Notes: generated by a model not told the origin, from the sequence alone. Positions 1-12,456 are shown, counted from the first letter of the stretch. The stretch: 64,000 nt of DNA from Methylomicrobium agile (GCF_000733855.1 NZ_JPOJ01000001.1:3489001-3553000), one strand, 5' to 3'. Made by a program: numbers and translations.

Positions 1-3000
1 GAAGCACCCACTTCGCCCCAACTCACGGCGCCAATATCAAAGCCATTGCTCAGCATCTGAAAGCTGAAGTCGAAAAGTCCGCCAAAAAAGGCACCGACTA
101 CACCGAACGTCCCGGTCGGATCGGTATAGTGTACCGGATTGCCATTGGCATAGGTGTACACATTGACTCCGCCCTCCAGCTTGATGAGGTCCGGTTGCAG
201 ATAGCGGCCGGTGCGGGGCGAGAAATAGCGGGTGTGGTTGTAATGCAGGCCCGACTCGGCATCGTAGTACTGGCCGGGGTAGCGCAGGTTGAAGACGACT
301 TGACTGCCGTTATTGTCCGGATCTTGCTGCGCCGGGGCATTGCCATAGGGGGCCAGCGGCCAGGCCCAGACCGGTTGGCTCAGGTTGACGTTCGGCAAGG
401 CGGAGCGTAGGTAGCGCGGGGTATTGGCGAAGTCGGTTTCGATCGCATAGGCGGCGGTCAGCGCGCCGGCGGCGTTCTGGTCGATCACCGCCAGCGGGAT
501 GTCGCCGAGCCAGACGTAGTTGCAGCGGCTGCCGTTGGCGGCCAGTTCGTAGAGGAGGTGATCCTGGCCGTCGTAGACATAGCGCGTCTCGCTGCCGCTG
601 GCGAGCTTGAGCGCACGGCGGCGGTGGCCGTCGTAGACGTAGCGGGTGGTCAGGCCATTGCGCGTGTAGCGGGTCAGGTTACGCGCCGCGTCGTAGCCGA
701 ATTGCACGGCTTTGCCGTGGCCGGTCACGTAGCCGGATAGGTCGTAGCGGTACGGGCCGTTGGAGCCGTCCAGGCCGCCTTCGGCCGGGGCGGGCATTTG
801 CGTTTCCTGGATCAGGCGGTTGCCGATGTAGACCAAATGATTGTTGGCAAGCGGCACACCGCTCGCGTTCAACTGTTGAACTTGCTCCAGGTTGCCGTTG
901 GCGTCGTGGCGCAGCAGGGTGCGTGTCGTGTCGCGGTGTTCGGCCAAATGGTCGAGGTCGTCGTAGGCGAAAGTGGTAGGGCCGTAGACGGTGACGCGGT
1001 TGCGGGCATCGTAGCCGACCGGGAAGCGGTACAAGGCCGAGGCGCCCTGCGTTAACGTGACAGCAGACAGCCGGCCGCCGGCATCGCGTTCGCGGGTATA
1101 GGTCAGGCCGTTGCCGAAAGTCAGTCGAGACAAGCGATGGATCAACGGCTGCCAGCGGATGTCGGTGGCCAGCGTCAAGGTCGTCGCGCCGAGCGTGGCG
1201 AGGACCTCGGTGGCGCGGCCGTCGGTGCCGTAGCGGTAAGTTATTGTCAAGCCGCCCGGATAGTCGATCCGCGTCGGCTTGCCGGCGGCGTCGGCGCCGG
1301 CGGTGTAGGCAGTGGTGAAGGTCAAATCCGGGCGGCCGCTCAAGGATTGTCGGTAGCCGGTCACGTCGCCGCGGGCATTATAACGGAACGCCTCGTTGAC
1401 GGTGAGGTTCCCTTCGGCGGCGGCATTCAGCCGGCTGCGTCCGGTCAGGCGGCCAAGCGCAGAGGCGGCCGGTTCGCCGGCCAACGTCGGCACGTCCCAG
1501 GTCTGTGCCAGCACGCCGTTATCGCTGTACGCGGCGCGTTGCAGCCGATCCAGCGGGTCGTAGGTTTTATCGCTGGCGTAGCCGTCCGGGTCCTCGCGGT
1601 AGGTTTCATTGCCGGCCAGATCGAAGTCGGCCTGGCGGAGGCCGAAGTCGGCCGAGTCCTCGCGGTCGTGGCGGTCCAGCTCGGTGTGGCTCAAGCGGGT
1701 TTCGACGCCGTTCGGATCGACCACCCGGTTGACCCGGCCGGCCGGGTCGTACCAGAGATCGAACAACGGAATGGAAAGGGCGAGCGAATGGTCGTCCGCC
1801 ATCGGCGCCCGCGTTTTTTCGTTGATTTGATCCAGGGCCGTATAGCCGGTCAAGTCGCAGATTTCCAGGCTCAAACAGGTGCGGGTTTCGAGGTTGTTGT
1901 CATTATAGACCGACACGGAAGACCAACTGCCGGAGCCGTCGCGTTCCGAGATCAAACGGCCCCGCTCATCGAAACCTTGTTCCCAACGCTGCGCCGCCTG
2001 CCCGGTTTGGCTGGCGAGCGTCTGCAGAATCTTGCCGCGGCTGTCGCGTTGATACGCCACCGTATCGGTGCGGCCGTTCGCGCTCAGGCTGACTGTTTTT
2101 ACCGAGCCGGCCGGCGTGTAGGTGTAGTTCAATTGACTGCCGTCGGGGCGGGTCAGCGTTTGCAGGCGGCCGTCCGTGGCGTAGGCGTAGCGGGTCACGT
2201 CCTCACCGACCGCGACCGACAACGGCTGGCCCAGGGCATTGTAAGTCGTGACCGTATGCACGCCGGTGATGTCGACCTGATCGGTGACATGGCCGTGCGC
2301 ATCGACGCCGACCACTTCCCCGACACGCCCCAGGGCGTCGGTGGTTTTCCACAGGTCGCCGTTATTTCGGTAGTCGGTGACGGTGCTGCCGTTTTCCGGA
2401 CGCGGGCCGGTTTTGACCGTCCGCACGATGACTTGAGTCGTGGGATCGTAAGTGTGGCTATACACGGTCTGGTGGCAGGTCGTGGAGCCGGTGCGGCAAC
2501 TGTCGTAGGCCAGGGTTTCCGTGGCCGGCCGGACGATTTCCTTGATCAAGTGGCCGCGGTCGTTGTAGCGCCAGTCTTTGGCCACCGCGCCGCGCACTTC
2601 CGCGGTTTTGAGCGGAAAGCGGCTGTCCCAGGTGCGGGTGGTGGCGCGCGCTTCCGGGGTGCCGGCGGCTTCCATTTCGGTCAGCGGCAGGCCGCGAGGG
2701 TCGCGGGTGAACGTGGTGACCCGGCCCAGATAATCGGTGCGGCTCAACAGGTCGCCTTTGGCGTTATAGGTAGCGGTTTTAAAATCGCCGTCGCAATCGG
2801 CGCACCGCAGGCTGACACCTTTTGGACGGTAAATCGGGCTTCTTATATCGGTAGCGTTCGTTTGAGTAAAAGTTCGATTGTAGACCAGTGACCGGTAGTC
2901 GGCGGTATCGCTGTCGGCAAACTGTTCGGTCAGCTTTTCCGTTAGAATACTACGCTGTTGGACTCGGTTTTTAGCATTGTGCCCGGCCTGCTCGATGCGC

Positions 3001-3968
3001 GAATAAGTGGGGAAATTCGTACTGCATGGCCAATTGAAGGTCGTATCCAACAAGGTACGTTCGCCTTCCGATACCGTATGCAAATAGGTATAAGCGTTGC
3101 GGATATTTTCGATACCGCCTGCGTCGTAACATGCCCTTAAAGTTAAAGTTCCTTGGGTATAGTGCCTGACTAACGGCATAGCCCCCGCCGTCGCCGCCGG
3201 AAAGGTCACCGTATTCGAGTTGTTACTGAAGTTGTAAGCATAGATTTGACCAGCCGGATCGGTCATCGAAACCAGCCAACCTTGGTTATATTGGAAACGC
3301 AAGACGCGCCCGCTCGGCACGTGGGTTACCGTGCTGATCCGGTTGAAGCCGTTTATTGATTGGTAAACCACCCGGTGCTCGATGCCGGACCGGTCGAAGC
3401 GGGCTACCAGATTACCGAGGCCGTTGTAGGCTTCGCGGATGCCGGATTGGAAATGGGTATAGACCCAGCGATAACTCGTGCCGTTGATCACGCCGTTCGC
3501 CACCAAGGTGTCGCGCACGTCCTTCGAGCGCGGCTTTAAGGTTTCCTCGAACATCGTGCACACACCCAATGTACAGACGGTGAGCGTACGGTTGCTTGAA
3601 GGACCATCGTAGTTTAGATGATCGATCAAGCAACTCGAATAACTGTGTATCCAACCCCTCATTCCGGCGAGAGAATCGCAGTTTTCCGTCATTAAAAACT
3701 GCGGTGAAGCGCGGATGCGGGTAAAAACCAACGGAAACTGGCCTTCGCCGCGGTAGTCGGTTTCTTTCAGCAGCGTTGCGCCGGACAGCGGTTCCGACTG
3801 GAACTCGACCTGCGGTACGCGCGTGCGGTCGTTCTGTTCCCATTGCAGCTGGCCGGGCAGTTGCTCGTAGGGTAGGCCCGGATCGGCAGACGCCAGGCAG
3901 GGAAGGAATAACAGTGAGAGCCAAAGGTGAGCTCGCCAGATCAGTCGCGCTGGGGGAAGGAAATACAT
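1..3968 (-). CDS. RHS/YD-repeat secreted protein, 3' end beyond window (partial)
   Basis: One reading frame runs from an ATG at 3968 off the left edge, at least 1,322 residues. The frame read at both ends agrees, so I see no sign of a frameshift. The start has a GAGGA ribosome site about 7 nt upstream and is followed by a Sec-type signal peptide (hydrophobic LWLSLLFLPCLASA, cleavage near residue 28). The body carries many YD-type repeats (for example YNAKGDLLSRTDYLGRVT). Near the left edge is the RHS core end-signature: RYPGQYYDAESGLHYNHTRY, then SPRTGRYLQPD, then a DPTG junction at about residue 1,283. In RHS proteins the sequence after this junction is a hypervariable tip, often a toxin. 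About 40 hydrophobic residues of it are visible (GTFGVVGAFFGLFDFSFQML). The family forms a shell that encloses its C-terminal domain. Tip function and any immunity gene lie outside the window. Confidence 0.9.
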   Translation of the reverse strand, partial: MYFLPPARLIWRAHLWLSLLFLPCLASADPGLPYEQLPGQLQWEQNDRTRVPQVEFQSEPLSGATLLKETDYRGEGQFPLVFTRIRASPQFLMTENCDSLAGMRGWIHSYSSCLIDHLNYDGPSSNRTLTVCTLGVCTMFEETLKPRSKDVRDTLVANGVINGTSYRWVYTHFQSGIREAYNGLGNLVARFDRSGIEHRVVYQSINGFNRISTVTHVPSGRVLRFQYNQGWLVSMTDPAGQIYAYNFSNNSNTVTFPAATAGAMPLVRHYTQGTLTLRACYDAGGIENIRNAYTYLHTVSEGERTLLDTTFNWPCSTNFPTYSRIEQAGHNAKNRVQQRSILTEKLTEQFADSDTADYRSLVYNRTFTQTNATDIRSPIYRPKGVSLRCADCDGDFKTATYNAKGDLLSRTDYLGRVTTFTRDPRGLPLTEMEAAGTPEARATTRTWDSRFPLKTAEVRGAVAKDWRYNDRGHLIKEIVRPATETLAYDSCRTGSTTCHQTVYSHTYDPTTQVIVRTVKTGPRPENGSTVTDYRNNGDLWKTTDALGRVGEVVGVDAHGHVTDQVDITGVHTVTTYNALGQPLSVAVGEDVTRYAYATDGRLQTLTRPDGSQLNYTYTPAGSVKTVSLSANGRTDTVAYQRDSRGKILQTLASQTGQAAQRWEQGFDERGRLISERDGSGSWSSVSVYNDNNLETRTCLSLEICDLTGYTALDQINEKTRAPMADDHSLALSIPLFDLWYDPAGRVNRVVDPNGVETRLSHTELDRHDREDSADFGLRQADFDLAGNETYREDPDGYASDKTYDPLDRLQRAAYSDNGVLAQTWDVPTLAGEPAASALGRLTGRSRLNAAAEGNLTVNEAFRYNARGDVTGYRQSLSGRPDLTFTTAYTAGADAAGKPTRIDYPGGLTITYRYGTDGRATEVLATLGATTLTLATDIRWQPLIHRLSRLTFGNGLTYTRERDAGGRLSAVTLTQGASALYRFPVGYDARNRVTVYGPTTFAYDDLDHLAEHRDTTRTLLRHDANGNLEQVQQLNASGVPLANNHLVYIGNRLIQETQMPAPAEGGLDGSNGPYRYDLSGYVTGHGKAVQFGYDAARNLTRYTRNGLTTRYVYDGHRRRALKLASGSETRYVYDGQDHLLYELAANGSRCNYVWLGDIPLAVIDQNAAGALTAAYAIETDFANTPRYLRSALPNVNLSQPVWAWPLAPYGNAPAQQDPDNNGSQVVFNLRYPGQYYDAESGLHYNHTRYFSPRTGRYLQPDLIKLEGGVNVYTYANGNPVHYTDPTGTFGVVGAFFGGLFDFSFQMLSNGFDIGAVSWGEVGA

Positions 3969-4303
3969 GATCGTCCTCAGGGTGGGAAAATTCGATGGGC
4001 TGAACATCCGGTAATCACTAGATTGCCGACTCTATCGGCTCATTTAACTAGAAGACGTTCGAGAAGGATATTCACCTCACCTGATCCGTTAAAAAAGTTA
4101 CGTCATTTGCAAAGCCAGCTTTGCAACGCCTTGGAGCTAAACTTAACGGCATTGGGGGTTATCGGGACGGCGTTTTTTCTTGCATTGACGAGCGGCATGC
4201 GGTGTAGGGCCGTGGGCCATATATAAAGAGAATCACAGCGGGGGTTGTGCAGACGGCGGACATTCGGGACTGGGCTTGAAGCCCAGCCCCTGCTATTAAG
4301 TAG
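3969..4303. other. Intergenic region between typA and the RHS gene
   Basis: There is no convincing gene in these 335 nt. The region must hold the RHS promoter on the minus strand, but I see no clear box. It contains a 20-nt perfect palindrome at 4107-4126 (TTGCAAAGCCAGCTTTGCAA) inside a possible MITE remnant. It also contains a short palindrome at about 4269-4285 (CTGGGCTTGAAGCCCAG) just downstream of the typA stop. The latter could fold at the 3' end of the typA transcript, but no T-run follows it. Confidence 0.5.
4081..4152. repeat. Possible degenerate MITE-like element
   Basis: The ends resemble those of the better-preserved element at 27957-28078. The left end reads CTGATCCGTTAA then AGTTACGTC, and the right end reads CTTAACGGCATTGGGG. 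The other copy has CTGCCATTAA, AGAACGTC and CTTAAGTTAATGGCAGTGGGG-like ends. Both also carry a central AAAGC(C/A)AGCTTTG palindrome. The match is by eye and imperfect. Confidence 0.3.
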
Positions 4304-6118
4304 TTAACTTTTTGCGGCCCGTTTCCGTTCGTGTTCGAGCAGCAGTTTCTTGCGCAGCCGAATCGATTTCGGCGTGACTTCGACCAATTCGTCTTCGTCG
4401 ATGAATTCGAGCGCCTGTTCGAGCGTCATTTTCTGAATTGGTACCAGAATCAGGTTCTCGTCGGTGCCGGCTGCGCGGATGTTGGTCAACTGCTTGGCTT
4501 TACAGGGGTTCACGACCAGATCGTTTGCGCGCGAATGGATGCCGACCAGCATGCCTTCATAGACTTCATCGGCATGCACCAGAAATAGCTCGCCGCGTTC
4601 CTGCAACGCAAACAGCGCATAAGCCAGCGCCTTGCCCTGAGTCATCGAGATCAGCACGCCGCGTTTTCGGGCGCCTAGCTCGCCTTTTTTCATCGGCCCG
4701 TAATGATCGAACACATGGTAGAACAGTCCGGAACCCGAAGTCGAGGTCATGAATTCGGTCTGGAAGCCGATCAGGCCGCGCGAGGGCACCCTATATTCCA
4801 GGCGCACCCGGCCTTTGCCGTCCGGCACCATATTCAACAAGTCGCCCTTGCGCTCGCCGAGTTTTTCCATGATCGATCCCTGGTGAGTTTCCTCGACTTC
4901 GATCGTGACCATTTCGAAAGGCTCATGTTTTTCGCCGTCGACTTCCTTCAGGATCACTTCCGGGCGCGAAACGCCGAGTTCGAAGCCTTCCCGGCGCATG
5001 TTTTCGATCAATACCGACAAATGCAGCTCGCCGCGGCCCGAAACCTTGAATTTGTCCGGATCGCCGGTGTCCTCGACGCGCAACGCCACGTTGTGCTGCA
5101 ATTCCTTTTCCAGGCGCTCGCGGATCTGCCGGGAAGTCAGGAACTTGCCTTCCTTGCCCGCAAACGGCGAATTGTTGACCTGAAATGTCATCGTAACGGT
5201 CGGCTCGTCGACGGTCAGCGGGGCCATGGCCTCGATTGCATCGGGATGACAAAGCGTATCCGAGATTTCAAGTTTTTCGATACCGGTAAACGCGATGATG
5301 TCGCCGGCATTCGCTTCCGGCACTTCGACCCGCTCCAGGCCGTGGAAACCGAACACCTGCAGGATGCGGCCCTTGCGCTCTTCGCCTTCGCGGCTGACGA
5401 TGGTCAGCTGCATGTTGGTCTTGACGGCGCCGCGCTGAATCCGGCCGATCCCGATCACGCCGACGTAGGTGTTGTAGTCGAGGCTCGACACCTGCATCTG
5501 GAACGGGCCGTCGGGATCGACGTCCGGCGGGCTGACGTGCGTTACAATCGTTTCGAACAGCGGCGTCATGTCGCCGCCGGTGACGGTCGGTTCCAGGCCG
5601 GCAAAACCGTTCAGTGCGGAAGCATAGACGATCGGGAAATCGAGCTGTTCGTCGGTCGCGCCGAGGCGGTCGAACAGGTCGAACGTCTGATCGACGACCC
5701 AGTCCGGGCGTGCGCCGGGGCGGTCGATTTTGTTGATTACGACGATTGGTCTCAGGCCCAGCGCAAACGCTTTCTGGGTCACGAAGCGAGTCTGCGGCAT
5801 CGGGCCGTCGACCGCGTCGACCAGCAGCAGCACCGAGTCGACCATCGACAGTACCCGCTCGACCTCGCCGCCGAAATCGGCGTGGCCCGGCGTATCGACG
5901 ATGTTGATATGGTAACCGTTCCAGTCCAGCGCGGTGTTCTTGGCCAGAATGGTAATACCACGTTCTTTTTCCAGGTCGTTCGAGTCCATGACCCGCTCGG
6001 CGACTTTCGCGTGCGCGGCAAACGTGCCGGATTGCTGCAGCAGTTTATCGACCAGCGTAGTTTTGCCGTGATCGACGTGCGCGATGATCGCGACGTTTCT
6101 TAATTTATTGATATCCAT
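4304..6118 (-). CDS. typA: Ribosome-associated GTPase TypA/BipA
   Basis: A 604-residue translational GTPase, the usual family length. GTPase motifs are complete: G1 HVDHGKT at 14-20, G2 region ERGITI at 52-57, G3 DTPGH at 75-79 and G4 NKID at 129-132. EF-G-like domains II, III and V follow, with the TypA-specific C-terminal domain ([11 protein letters not shown] region). It binds the ribosome and supports 50S assembly and growth under cold or other stress. It is a cytosolic, stand-alone gene. A TATAAT hexamer about 100 nt upstream on the minus strand is the likely -10 box. The start ATG is the expected one ([20 protein letters not shown]). Confidence 0.97.
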   Translation of the reverse strand: MDINKLRNVAIIAHVDHGKTTLVDKLLQQSGTFAAHAKVAERVMDSNDLEKERGITILAKNTALDWNGYHINIVDTPGHADFGGEVERVLSMVDSVLLLVDAVDGPMPQTRFVTQKAFALGLRPIVVINKIDRPGARPDWVVDQTFDLFDRLGATDEQLDFPIVYASALNGFAGLEPTVTGGDMTPLFETIVTHVSPPDVDPDGPFQMQVSSLDYNTYVGVIGIGRIQRGAVKTNMQLTIVSREGEERKGRILQVFGFHGLERVEVPEANAGDIIAFTGIEKLEISDTLCHPDAIEAMAPLTVDEPTVTMTFQVNNSPFAGKEGKFLTSRQIRERLEKELQHNVALRVEDTGDPDKFKVSGRGELHLSVLIENMRREGFELGVSRPEVILKEVDGEKHEPFEMVTIEVEETHQGSIMEKLGERKGDLLNMVPDGKGRVRLEYRVPSRGLIGFQTEFMTSTSGSGLFYHVFDHYGPMKKGELGARKRGVLISMTQGKALAYALFALQERGELFLVHADEVYEGMLVGIHSRANDLVVNPCKAKQLTNIRAAGTDENLILVPIQKMTLEQALEFIDEDELVEVTPKSIRLRKKLLLEHERKRAAKS

Positions 6119-6216
6119 TGAGTCAATTTGAAAGGGTTAGCGAATGATTCGATGCGGCGCATCCCGTGCCCGCATCGCAAAAGGGATTTGGGGGTAAACG
6201 AGGGTTAAGGAAAGGA

Positions 6217-6222
6217 ATTATA
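6217..6222 (-). promoter_or_regulatory. Candidate -10 box of typA
   Basis: On the minus strand this reads TATAAT, a perfect sigma70 -10 hexamer, about 99 nt upstream of the typA start in an otherwise gene-free stretch. No good -35 hexamer is seen at 16-18 nt. A hairpin-capable segment (GATGCGG...CCGCATC, about 6153-6178) lies in the 5' leader between it and the gene. Confidence 0.4.
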
Positions 6223-6336
6223 CACAAAAGCCGGCCCGGTGTTTTTATCGTTCAACGAGTCACCGAAAAATCGCCGCTGGACGCCGATGGGCGGCGTTCC
6301 AGGCGAGCCGCATGGAGGGTAGCCGTCCGTCCGGCT

Positions 6337-6588
6337 TTAACGCGAAACCGCTTCACCGAACTGTTGCAGAAAATGGGCTGCCTGCGGCAGGTCGAACGGC
6401 CAGCAGAGCGCGCGGCGGCTTGCCGGTTCCAGCAGAACCGGGATTTTCAGCGCATAATCGGGCTGCCATTCCGGATGTTCGGCGATGTCGACCGATTCGA
6501 CCGGGAAATGCGGTGCGCACGCCGCGACGATTTCCCCGGCTTCTTCGCAGAGGTGGCAGCCTTCGGTGCCGAGCAATAAGAAGCGCAT
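6337..6588 (-). CDS. Small glutaredoxin/thioredoxin-fold protein (DUF836-like)
   Basis: An 83-residue protein of the glutaredoxin-like family. The redox motif CHLC is at residues 11-14 after a first beta strand (RFLLLGTEG), and the cis-proline loop is KIPVLL. The size and the GTEGCHLCEEA start are typical of the small bacterial DUF836 proteins, which are presumed thiol-disulfide oxidoreductases of unknown partner. Its ATG overlaps the TGA of the upstream YqhA-family gene by one base (TGATG), so the two are probably translationally coupled. The family assignment is secure; the physiological substrate is not known. Confidence 0.85.
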   Translation of the reverse strand: MRFLLLGTEGCHLCEEAGEIVAACAPHFPVESVDIAEHPEWQPDYALKIPVLLEPASRRALCWPFDLPQAAHFLQQFGEAVSR

Positions 6589-7094
6589 CAGTGTTTGCTC
6601 ATCTTGTCCTGGACGCTCATCAGCAGGGCCGAAACGACCAGCGTCAGATGCACGGCCACGTACCAGAGGATTTTATCGTTATGGGTGTCTTCGATCTTCA
6701 TGAAGATTTTCAACAGATGGATCGACGAAATCGCGACGATGGTCGAGGCGATCTTCATCTTCAGGGAGCCGTAGTCGTGGGTGCCGAGCCAGTCGAGTTT
6801 TTCGGCGTCTTCGGCGATATCCAGACGGGAAACGAAGTTTTCGTAACCGCTGAACATCACGATTACGATCAGGCTGCCGACCATGGTCAGGTCGATCAGG
6901 GCCAGCACTTTCAGGATCAGGTCGGTTTCGTTCATCTCCAGGAGGTGTGGCAGGAAATGATAGAGTTCCTGGAAGAATTTGATGAACAGCGCGGCGACGA
7001 CCAGGCTCATCCCGACATAGACCGGCGCCAGGATCCAGCGGCTGCCGTACAGGATGCGTTCGAGGGAGTGTTCGATTTTTTCTTTTAATGACAT
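6588..7094 (-). CDS. YqhA-family (UPF0114) inner-membrane protein
   Basis: A 168-residue protein with about four hydrophobic segments: near 20-40 ([20 protein letters not shown]), 60-85 ([21 protein letters not shown]), 110-130 ([17 protein letters not shown]) and 140-160 ([18 protein letters not shown]). The [10 protein letters not shown] signature after the second segment and the C-terminal MSVQDK are characteristic of the YqhA/TIGR00645 family. Its function is unknown; it sits in the inner membrane. It is the first gene of a two-gene unit with the glutaredoxin-like protein. The gap to metH upstream contains two short CTTTGAACC-type repeats and no obvious terminator, so read-through from metH is possible. 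Confidence 0.88.
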   Translation of the reverse strand: MSLKEKIEHSLERILYGSRWILAPVYVGMSLVVAALFIKFFQELYHFLPHLLEMNETDLILKVLALIDLTMVGSLIVIVMFSGYENFVSRLDIAEDAEKLDWLGTHDYGSLKMKIASTIVAISSIHLLKIFMKIEDTHNDKILWYVAVHLTLVVSALLMSVQDKMSKH

Positions 7095-7176
7095 GGGATG
7101 GGCTCAGGGTTCAAGGTCTAGGGTGCAAGAAATCGGGAGCTTTGAACCTTGCTCTCTGAACTTTGAACCAGTGCTT

Positions 7177-10851
<3,675 letters not shown>

Positions 10852-10894
10852 GGGCAAAAGGTAAAAGGTCGGGCCGGTCGTCGAAAAATTGCGG

Positions 10895-10923
10895 TTGGTA
10901 GGGCCGAATGACTACACTATTAT
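10895..10923 (+). promoter_or_regulatory. Candidate sigma70 promoter of the DUF2970 gene
   Basis: TTGGTA (10895-10900) and TATTAT (10918-10923) are separated by 17 nt and lie about 26 nt before the start codon. An overlapping alternative is TTGCGG (10889-10894) with TACACT (10913-10918), spacing 18. Confidence 0.4.
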
Positions 10924-10948
10924 TCGAATTTTTTTAAAGGAGGTACGA

Positions 10949-11137
10949 ATGTCCAAACCGTCGATCGTCGATGTCATAAAAAGTGTTTTGTCCGCCGCAA
11001 TGGGGGTGCAAAGCGAAAAAAACAGGCAAAAAGATTTTATGCAAGGCTCGTTGCCGGCCTATCTGATAGCGGGGCTGATCTTTACGGTCGTTTTTGTTTC
11101 CGCGATCATTTTCCTGGTACGGATGGTTACCGGTTGA
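10949..11137 (+). CDS. DUF2970 small membrane protein
   Basis: A 62-residue protein with an N-terminal amphipathic stretch (SIVDVIKSVLSAAMGVQSEKN), then QKDFMQGS and one transmembrane segment (YLIAGLIFTVVFVSAIIFLV). This arrangement, including the GVQSEKNRQKDF signature, matches the DUF2970 family, whose function is unknown. The start is fixed by a near-perfect AAAGGAGGT ribosome site at 10936-10944. A longer in-frame start at 10889 is rejected because it would run through this site. A strong terminator follows at 11173-11201. It is transcribed divergently from metH. Confidence 0.85.
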   Translation: MSKPSIVDVIKSVLSAAMGVQSEKNRQKDFMQGSLPAYLIAGLIFTVVFVSAIIFLVRMVTG

Positions 11138-11172
11138 CCGCTATCAAGGAATCCGGGACCCCGCCGCAAACT

Positions 11173-11201
11173 AAAAAGCTCAAGCATTGCTTGAGCTTTT
11201 T
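11173..11201. terminator. Bidirectional intrinsic terminator
   Basis: AAAAAGCTCAAGC, loop ATT, GCTTGAGCTTTTT: a perfect stem with an A-run on one side and a T-run on the other. It serves the converging DUF2970 gene (+) and the 11230-11655 gene (-). Confidence 0.92.
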
Positions 11202-11229
11202 AGCGAGGCGGGCGGGGCCTTGTGGTGTT

Positions 11230-11655
11230 TTATTCGGGAGTTTTGAAGCTTTGCGAAATGCTGGTAAACATTTCCTTGATACCGCTAAACAGGTTGTGGA
11301 TCGAAAAGGATTCTTTCGTAACGAACTTGAGCCGCACGAAGGCCACTGCGAGCACGCCGGCAAGCGGAGGCATCAGTTCGAAAAAGACCGACAGCAGATA
11401 ACCGCCCACGCCCTGAAAGCCGCCCTGGTTTTTTCTGTCGCCGACACTGAGCAGGTCTCTTTCGTAATCGCCGCTGGACTCGCTGCCCCGGACCGCTTCC
11501 AGGATAAAGACGTTTGCCTGCACCAAGAGCATTTGCACGACAAAGAACACGCCGGCCGCGATCGCGACCCACATTAAAGGATTGCTGACTTTTGCTTTGT
11601 TAGCCGACTGATAAATCCAGATGACGGCCAACACCATTAAAATTCCACCTATCAT
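11230..11655 (-). CDS. Uncharacterised three-TM membrane protein
   Basis: A 141-residue protein I do not recognise. It has hydrophobic segments at about 2-16 (IGGILMVLAVIWIYQSA), 28-52 (MWVAIAAGVFFVVQMLLVQANVFIL) and 84-106 (GYLLSVFFELMPPLAGVLAVAFV). Between the second and third lies a charged loop (GDYERDLLSVGDRKN), and the tail is polar (SGIKEMFTSISQSF). An AAAGGTG ribosome site supports the ATG. It lies 28 nt downstream of the exported protein 11684-12061 and probably shares its transcript, ending at the bidirectional terminator. No enzymatic motif is visible. A membrane partner of the upstream exported protein is one possibility, inferred from position only. Confidence 0.72.
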   Translation of the reverse strand: MIGGILMVLAVIWIYQSANKAKVSNPLMWVAIAAGVFFVVQMLLVQANVFILEAVRGSESSGDYERDLLSVGDRKNQGGFQGVGGYLLSVFFELMPPLAGVLAVAFVRLKFVTKESFSIHNLFSGIKEMFTSISQSFKTPE

Positions 11656-11683
11656 AGTTACACCTTTATTATTTTCTTAATTA

Positions 11684-12061
11684 TTATTTTTTCAGGAAGA
11701 AGTAATTGAAAGAACATTTGAGCACCATGCTGTCGGCGGTCTTTTCGACGGCTTTGCAGGTCTCGAATTTGCCGCGTCCCGGCGACACTTCTTTTTTCAG
11801 TACTCCATCCTCGACTATGTATTTTACTTCGATTCTCATCTCATTGGTACGGCCGAGCGAGTCGGTCGCAATCGTATGCAGGATGCCGTTGTCCGCAAAA
11901 TCCCAGACGATATCGACGTTCTTCTTTTCGCCGTCCAGCTTTGCCGCTTCCGCATACAAATTCCATTTGCCTCGAATATCGCTGTCATCCTTCAACTGCA
12001 CATCGGCGTTTGCCGTGAAAGACGCCAGCAAGGCTACCGATGATAATAAATAGTGGCGCAT
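11684..12061 (-). CDS. Uncharacterised exported protein
   Basis: A 125-residue protein with a clear signal peptide (MRHYLLSSVALLASFTANA, cleavage after residue 19). The mature part is about 106 residues, beta-rich, with two cysteines (FETCKAV and VLKCSFNYF) that could pair in the periplasm. The GKWNLYAEA and DNGILHTIATD stretches faintly resemble lipocalin-like calycin folds, but I cannot assign a family. A GAGGGGA ribosome site precedes the ATG and an extended -10 box lies 45 nt upstream. It is first gene of a two-gene unit with the three-TM protein. Confidence 0.72.
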   Translation of the reverse strand: MRHYLLSSVALLASFTANADVQLKDDSDIRGKWNLYAEAAKLDGEKKNVDIVWDFADNGILHTIATDSLGRTNEMRIEVKYIVEDGVLKKEVSPGRGKFETCKAVEKTADSMVLKCSFNYFFLKK

Positions 12062-12102
12062 GAATCTATCCCCTCAGTCCGAATCTATTACACAGAATTT
12101 AA

Positions 12103-12111
12103 ACTATACCA
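12103..12111 (-). promoter_or_regulatory. Extended -10 promoter of the 12061-11230 unit
   Basis: On the minus strand this reads TGGTATAGT, an extended -10 element (TGn plus TATAGT), 42 nt upstream of the start codon. Extended -10 promoters tolerate a poor -35, and none is evident here. Confidence 0.5.
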
Positions 12112-12283
12112 CACTCGCTATCCGAGGACATACTGACGCGGTAAAAAGAATGCCGCAGGCCGGGGCCGGGCCGTTTATCCGTCATTAATCCTTGACTTTA
12201 ATGGAGCCTAAAGTATCATGTGCATTCCTTGCTACTAATCTGGCAATTTCTAAAAAATATTTACAATTATAGGTAGGACTAAT

Positions 12284-12415
12284 ATGGGGTTCATCTTAGA
12301 TTTGACTGAGACTTTGAAAACGCCTGCTGGCATTGTTGGTTTGCTGGTGGTGGTTGGCGCGGTGTATGCCCTGGTAAAATGGGTTTTCGCTCCACACCCG
12401 GACGACGAGCAGTAA
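12284..12415 (+). CDS. 43-residue single-TM peptide
   Basis: A small ORF, MGFILDLTETLKTPAG..., with one transmembrane helix (AGIVGLLVVVGAVYALVKWV) and an acidic C-terminus (HPDDEQ). A purine-rich AGGTAGGA sits 6-13 nt before the ATG. A strong intrinsic terminator begins about 42 nt after the stop, so the ORF lies on its own short transcription unit. I recognise no family. Codon use looks normal for the window (CTG, GTG, CGC-type choices). It could be a genuine small membrane protein or a regulatory peptide; conservation has not been tested. Confidence 0.55.
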   Translation: MGFILDLTETLKTPAGIVGLLVVVGAVYALVKWVFAPHPDDEQ

Positions 12416-12456
12416 ATCTCTGTCTCAACCCGCTTAATCATTAATTATTAAGTATT

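Noticed and set aside
1137-2891. 584-codon open frame on the plus strand
   Set aside because: It lies opposite the RHS gene and reads its YD repeats in antisense; no domain pattern, and the minus frame is continuous with a signal peptide and RHS motifs.
3412-3924. 170-codon minus-strand frame inside the RHS 5' region
   Set aside because: It is a shifted frame of the RHS gene; the true frame from 3968 has the ribosome site and signal peptide.
4703-6103. 466-codon plus-strand frame
   Set aside because: Antisense shadow of typA, rich in His, Arg and Gln as expected of the complement.
10852-10948. Cobalamin or SAM riboswitch upstream of metH
   Set aside because: Only about 100 nt between divergent starts, and no conserved riboswitch core is visible.
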